Shown here one piece after another: positions 61,198 to 64,000 of a stretch of DNA of 64,000 bases (the first letter of the stretch is position 1; each line of letters begins with the position of its first letter). Source of the DNA: Clostridium_AD sp050717515 (GTDB lineage Bacteria; Bacillota; Clostridia; Clostridiales; Clostridiaceae); NCBI RefSeq assembly GCF_050717515.1, contig NZ_JBOITL010000021.1, forward strand, positions 130,392 through 194,391, read 5' to 3'. Made by a program: the position numbers and the translations under genes. Below the pieces are notes generated by a model that was not told the DNA's origin, did no database searches, and worked only from the letters and a program-made list of their open reading frames with translations.

Positions 61198-61286
61198 ATT
61201 ATAACATTTTAGTAGGACATATATAAAGGAAGGCTTTTATTTTATATCTAATTTTTTCATATGGTTTTTGACGAATTTTTGACGAA
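61198..61286 (-). promoter_or_regulatory. sigK upstream region with two Spo0A boxes
   Basis: TGACGAA occurs at 61269-61275 and 61280-61286 (plus strand), both perfect to TGNCGAA and 11 bases apart. A TATAAT at 61203-61198 on the minus strand could be the -10 of sigK. The stretch 61108-61300 has no other content I recognise. Confidence 0.5.
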
Positions 61287-61287
61287 T

Positions 61288-61332
61288 ATTATTTAAAGTA
61301 CTAGCCAATAATATATTGGGCTAGTACTTTTT
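61288..61332. terminator. Terminator overlapping the microprotein 3' end
   Basis: Arms AAAGTACTAGCC and GGCTAGTACTTT; T-run TTTTTCTATTTT on the plus strand, weaker on the minus strand. The microprotein stop is inside the arm. Confidence 0.65.
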
Positions 61333-61462
61333 CTATTTTATTAATGTAATCTATCTCCAATACCAATAGTCTTGATATTGTTTTTGTATTGGTATCTGTA
61401 TTATTATCTCCCGTTTTTTTTAAAATTAAAACATCCTCTTCGCTATTTTTTACCTGCCCCAT
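61301..61462 (-). CDS. Microprotein, 53 aa, LexA-box promoter
   Basis: ATG with GAGGGGG seven bases upstream. Sequence begins MGQVKNSEEDVLILKKTGDN and ends in a helical LLVLEIDYINKIEKVLAQYI. No similarity is recognised. A promoter TTGTTC-N17-TATTAT with a LexA-like box across its -35 precedes it, suggesting damage-induced expression. It shares a 270-base control region with the divergent HTH/RHH gene. Confidence 0.6.
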   Translation of the reverse strand: MGQVKNSEEDVLILKKTGDNNTDTNTKTISRLLVLEIDYINKIEKVLAQYIIG

Positions 61463-61519
61463 AATTTTATCCCCCTCGTTTAATTTGTCTAATTTTCCAT
61501 ATGCATCCTTAATAGATTA

Positions 61520-61555
61520 ATAATAACACATTCGATTAAATAGAACAAGCGTTCT
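61520..61555 (-). promoter_or_regulatory. LexA box and promoter of the microprotein
   Basis: Minus strand TTGTTC (61548-61543), 17 bases, TATTAT (61525-61520). AGAACAAGCGTTCT (61542-61555) matches 12 of 14 of CGAACRNRYGTTYG and is palindromic. Confidence 0.6.
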
Positions 61556-61633
61556 CATATATTCAACAGGATATTATCCTATTCCATATAGTCAATAGCT
61601 TTCTTCTTCTTCTTACATTATAAATCGAAAATC

Positions 61634-61659
61634 TATCGAGTACCTCGATACTTTCGACA
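61634..61659 (+). promoter_or_regulatory. Palindrome and Spo0A-like box upstream of the HTH/RHH gene
   Basis: TATCGAG-TAC-CTCGATA (61634-61650) is a perfect 7-bp inverted repeat, a likely operator for the HTH protein. TTCGACA (61653-61659), a perfect Spo0A box in reverse, follows it. Confidence 0.5.
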
Positions 61660-61700
61660 TTATTGCACTAAATACTTACAAAATGCCCTTCATTATCCTA

Positions 61701-61729
61701 TTTACAAACATTTTATCTTATAATATTAT
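61701..61729 (+). promoter_or_regulatory. Promoter of the HTH/RHH gene, apparently leaderless
   Basis: TTTACA (61701-61706), 17 bases, TATTAT (61724-61729). The ATG is only 8 bases beyond the -10 and no ribosome site is present, so the mRNA may start at or near the start codon. Confidence 0.5.
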
Positions 61730-61737
61730 TATTATAT

Positions 61738-62178
61738 ATGAATAATTATAAATTGAAAATAAAAGAAATAAGAAAGGCGAAAGGTATTAGCGTAACCGAA
61801 CTTGCAAATAAAATAGGAGTGAGCCAAAGTTATCTGTCTGATTTAGAAAATCAAAAATATAGGATTAAATTGTTTAGATTGCTGGAAATAGGAAAAGTTT
61901 TAGAGGTGTGTCCATATAAGTTGGTTGATGTTTGTATTAATTGTCCCAACAATGATGCTTTATTTTTTAAGCATTGTGCATGCATAACGGTATGCAGTAA
62001 ACCCCATAGTTCGTATAATTATCTATGGGGTGTTAGCATGAATGAAAAAACTACGGTATATATAGAACCGGATCTAAAAGAAAAGGTGCAAATAAGGCTA
62101 CTTAAGGACAGGGAGAAGAAAAGTCTATCCGCTTTAGTTAATGAGGTACTTGAAAGATGGTTAAAAGAACAGGAATAA
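61738..62178 (+). CDS. Fused regulator: XRE helix-turn-helix plus ribbon-helix-helix
   Basis: 146 aa. Residues 3-60 are an XRE helix-turn-helix (ISVTELANKIGVSQSYLSDLE), then VCINCPNNDALFFKHCACITV with five cysteines, then 46 residues from an internal Met (NEKTTVYIEPDLKEKVQIRL, SLSALVNEVLERWL) that match a CopG/Arc ribbon-helix-helix. The internal ATG at 62038 has GGGGTG six bases upstream, and ACCCCATAG...CTATGGGGT forms a 9-bp hairpin spanning that site, so the second domain may also be made alone. Confidence 0.75.
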   Translation: MNNYKLKIKEIRKAKGISVTELANKIGVSQSYLSDLENQKYRIKLFRLLEIGKVLEVCPYKLVDVCINCPNNDALFFKHCACITVCSKPHSSYNYLWGVSMNEKTTVYIEPDLKEKVQIRLLKDREKKSLSALVNEVLERWLKEQE

Positions 62179-62215
62179 AAAGTAGCTAAGGCTTTATACC
62201 CTAGCTACTTTTTAT
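62177..62215. terminator. Bidirectional terminator between HTH/RHH gene and 62233-62601
   Basis: Arms AAAAGTAGCTA and TAGCTACTTTT with a 14-base loop and T/A runs on both sides. Confidence 0.75.
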
Positions 62216-62232
62216 TGTATCTATGTTATTTG

Positions 62233-62601
62233 TTATCCTGCAACGTTTTTAGGTTGCTTAACGTATAATTGCTTATTTTTGATTAGGTGGAATATCAATA
62301 ACCCTGTAAATATAAAAGAAATTACTGCCCATATTTGTAAATCACTAAACGAACCTACATTGGCTATTCCTACAATCCCAGCAAGTGCATAAAATACTAT
62401 TGATGTAATAACCATACCCTTGCTTTTCTTTGAACACAATAAAATTATTCCTGCAATAAGCCATGCTAAAGCCAACATAAAGCCCGCTGAACCGCTTGCT
62501 TCTGTTTTACTTTGCATTGCGTTTCCTACCCCCATCGCACAAGATTGGAATGTTATAATTGTAAATAAAACAATACTTAAAATTCCTATTACTTTTTTCA
62601 T
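62233..62601 (-). CDS. Small lipoprotein-like membrane protein, 122 aa
   Basis: N-terminal signal with FQSC (Cys21, lipobox-like), then three hydrophobic segments (GFMLALAWLIAGIILLC, ITSIVFYALAGIVGIANV, WAVISFIFTGLLIFHLI). Similar small clostridial proteins are of unknown function. Confidence 0.65.
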   Translation of the reverse strand: MKKVIGILSIVLFTIITFQSCAMGVGNAMQSKTEASGSAGFMLALAWLIAGIILLCSKKSKGMVITSIVFYALAGIVGIANVGSFSDLQIWAVISFIFTGLLIFHLIKNKQLYVKQPKNVAG

Positions 62602-62670
62602 GTAAAAGCCCCCCTATTTTTAGTCATTATATACAATTCAACATAACTTTCCATATTCCTTTAAAATTTA

Positions 62671-62718
62671 AATAAAAGAAGAAAGGCATTGGATTAACCA
62701 GCACCTTTCTTCTTTTAT
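62671..62718 (-). terminator. Terminator after 62715-63290
   Basis: Arms AAAAGAAGAAAGG and CCTTTCTTCTTTT with a 20-base loop, then ATTTAAATTT. Confidence 0.7.
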
Positions 62719-63290
62719 TTAATCTCTACCTTTACATTATTAAACTTATAATTTTCCATGTTTGCATTTAATATTACATTAATTTTATCTACGTTAGGTA
62801 TTGGCTTAAAAAATATAATCGAATCAGCTTTTACACTAGGTTCAATACTATCAGGAGCATGAGCAATATTTTTCTCGTAATATCTTTCAAAATTGAAATC
62901 TGAATTGTATTCATATTGAACACTACTGCTAATAATTTTGCACTGCGAATCGCCAGTTAGCATTGTCTCACTTGTTTTATTTTCATATGCAACATAAATT
63001 TTAATTGAATTAGCATCTTGTACAACCTTTTTTAATGTAACTTTACTGCCTTTAACTTCCTGCTCTGCTGGCAATTTGGTTAGTGTGTTTATTTTTGTCT
63101 CTTCTTTAGGTTTCTCCTTTAAAGGTGTTACTGGTTTAGCCTCGGATTGAGAATTTGCTATTTTAATAGCTACACTTGTATCTACTAATTTATTTGCCCT
63201 ATCTGTTGCGGCACTATCACCTACAAAATAACCAACTATAAATATACTAGCCGCAGCTATAGTTGCAATTATAATATGTTTTTTTTTCAA
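62715..63290 (-). CDS. Exported/membrane-anchored DUF4352-like protein, 191 aa
   Basis: One N-terminal membrane segment (IIIATIAAASIFIVGYFVG), a Pro/Lys/Glu linker (EAKPVTPLKEKPKEETK) and a beta-sandwich-like domain (GSKVTLKKVVQDANSIKIYV, INVILNANMENYKFNNVKVE). The TTG at 63290 is chosen for AAGGGGGAA upstream. Function unknown. Confidence 0.65.
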   Translation of the reverse strand: MKKKHIIIATIAAASIFIVGYFVGDSAATDRANKLVDTSVAIKIANSQSEAKPVTPLKEKPKEETKINTLTKLPAEQEVKGSKVTLKKVVQDANSIKIYVAYENKTSETMLTGDSQCKIISSSVQYEYNSDFNFERYYEKNIAHAPDSIEPSVKADSIIFFKPIPNVDKINVILNANMENYKFNNVKVEIK

Positions 63291-63409
63291 GTCTATTCCC
63301 CCTTGTACTTTTAAATTCTTAATGAATTGTACCATAAAAGGTATAATCATACAATTAATGAAATTATTTTATATACAAGAAAAGAAAAATAAATATATAT
63401 AAAAAAATA

Positions 63410-63583
63410 TTAAATTATTACGCAGCCCTTGCCAATATTATTGAATTGTTCTTCCAAATCCTTTTCTGTATAGGTACCTTCCATTTTTAAAACTAATTCA
63501 TCACCATCTTTAATTTCATAGGTGGTTTCTGAAATTTTTATTAGTTTAAAAGTATCTCTAATTTTTAAAACTTCTATGGCCAT
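63410..63583 (-). CDS. Hypothetical small protein, 57 aa
   Basis: Not recognised. Mostly beta-forming residues (FKLIKISETTYEIKDGDELVLKME), ending GKGCVII. The ATG at 63583 sits close to GGAGG; a TTG at 63592 is an alternative. Short monocistronic gene. Confidence 0.5.
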   Translation of the reverse strand: MAIEVLKIRDTFKLIKISETTYEIKDGDELVLKMEGTYTEKDLEEQFNNIGKGCVII

Positions 63584-63634
63584 CGCCTCCAAAATAAATT
63601 ATTTACATATATTATATACTTATACAAAAAATAA

Positions 63635-63678
63635 AAAAAGACCTGAAGCTAGATTTCTCTAACCTCAGGTCTTTTAAA
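63635..63678 (-). terminator. Terminator after 63684-63986
   Basis: Arms AAAAGACCTGA and TCAGGTCTTTT with an 18-base loop, then TTTATTTTTT on the minus strand. Confidence 0.8.
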
Positions 63679-63683
63679 TATAA

Positions 63684-63986
63684 TTATATTGTTGCTACTG
63701 GATCTATTATTTTAACTGGTTGTAATTCTGTTATTCCATCCGCCGCAAAGTATTTTATAATTGGAGTTGCAATGGTTACTGGATCCTCTATGGCTTTTTC
63801 TATAATTACTTTATTTTTATTAACTTCCCCAGCAATGGCTTGTCTAAATGTTTCGATTTCTTTATCTTTTATGCCAGGTACCTTTTGCTTAATTAAAGTT
63901 TCAAATAATGTAATCTTAGCTTGGACAGTATCTCCAATAATTTCATTTAATCTAAAATGTTCTTCAACTATATTCCAAATATCCAT
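63684..63986 (-). CDS. Hypothetical protein, 100 aa
   Basis: Not recognised. Helical N-terminus (DIWNIVEEHFRLNEI) and a C-terminal part with several prolines (IEDPVTIATPIIKYFAADGI, ITELQPVK). Phage-like in size and composition but without proof. The ATG at 63986 is used; upstream bases run to the window edge, so the start is uncertain. Confidence 0.5.
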   Translation of the reverse strand: MDIWNIVEEHFRLNEIIGDTVQAKITLFETLIKQKVPGIKDKEIETFRQAIAGEVNKNKVIIEKAIEDPVTIATPIIKYFAADGITELQPVKIIDPVATI

Positions 63987-64000
63987 AGCCACCAACTTAC

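Overview
The window is a piece of a low-GC Firmicute chromosome, very probably a spore-forming Clostridium (sensu stricto). Evidence: strongly AT-rich DNA, GGAGG-type ribosome sites with frequent GTG/TTG starts, and sporulation genes spoIVA, spoIIGA, sigE, an uninterrupted sigK and ymxH. A split glycine dehydrogenase (gcvPA/gcvPB) and a DUF512 radical SAM protein next to der also fit. I cannot name the species.

Region 1 (1-21.4 kb) is mostly ordinary chromosome, nearly all on the minus strand. It holds a radical SAM/DUF4130 DNA-repair pair behind a LexA-like box, a remnant of hcp, ogt, an EamA transporter with a histidine-rich tail, rnz, and a nitroreductase. It continues with an amino-acid ABC transporter plus a trans-sulfuration enzyme, a methyltransferase, a chemotaxis receptor behind a SigD-type promoter, and the operon gcvT-gcvH-gcvPA-gcvPB-lpdA-lplA.

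Region 2 (about 21.6-38.2 kb) is accessory and is the main point of interest. About twenty small unrelated genes all lie on the minus strand. Almost every one is followed by a copy of one repeat, either a long form of about 55 bp containing a hairpin or a short form. Several are preceded by one of two shared promoter-bearing leaders. Cargo includes GNAT acetyltransferases, a GyrI-like protein, a nucleoside phosphorylase, a HIT protein, an XRE-TPR regulator, extra copies of lspA-like and cdsA-like genes, glycine-zipper and other small membrane proteins, and a prophage-tail trio. Gene fragments sit at some unit ends. The layout resembles an integron cassette array, but no IntI is visible and the repeats do not match the classical attC core. 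At the upstream end are an IS91-like transposase remnant, a frameshifted tyrosine recombinase remnant and tRNA-Pro(GGG).

Region 3 (38.4-61.1 kb) returns to core genes: spoIVA, gpsA, der, the DUF512 gene, a second PstS-like lipoprotein, phoU-pstB-pstA-pstC-pstS with phoR-phoP (phosphate uptake and its two-component control), pgeF/yfiH, nrdR, ymxH, sigE, spoIIGA, ftsZ, ftsA, pilT, aroE and sigK. Promoter-level signals support Pho control of pstS and Spo0A-type control of spoIIGA and possibly sigK. Two related hairpin-closed elements of about 60 nt (near 48.3 kb and 58.3 kb) may be an unrecognised structured RNA.

Region 4 (61.3-64 kb) has a microprotein gene behind a LexA-like box, a fused HTH/ribbon-helix-helix regulator with an apparently leaderless start, and four small uncharacterised genes.
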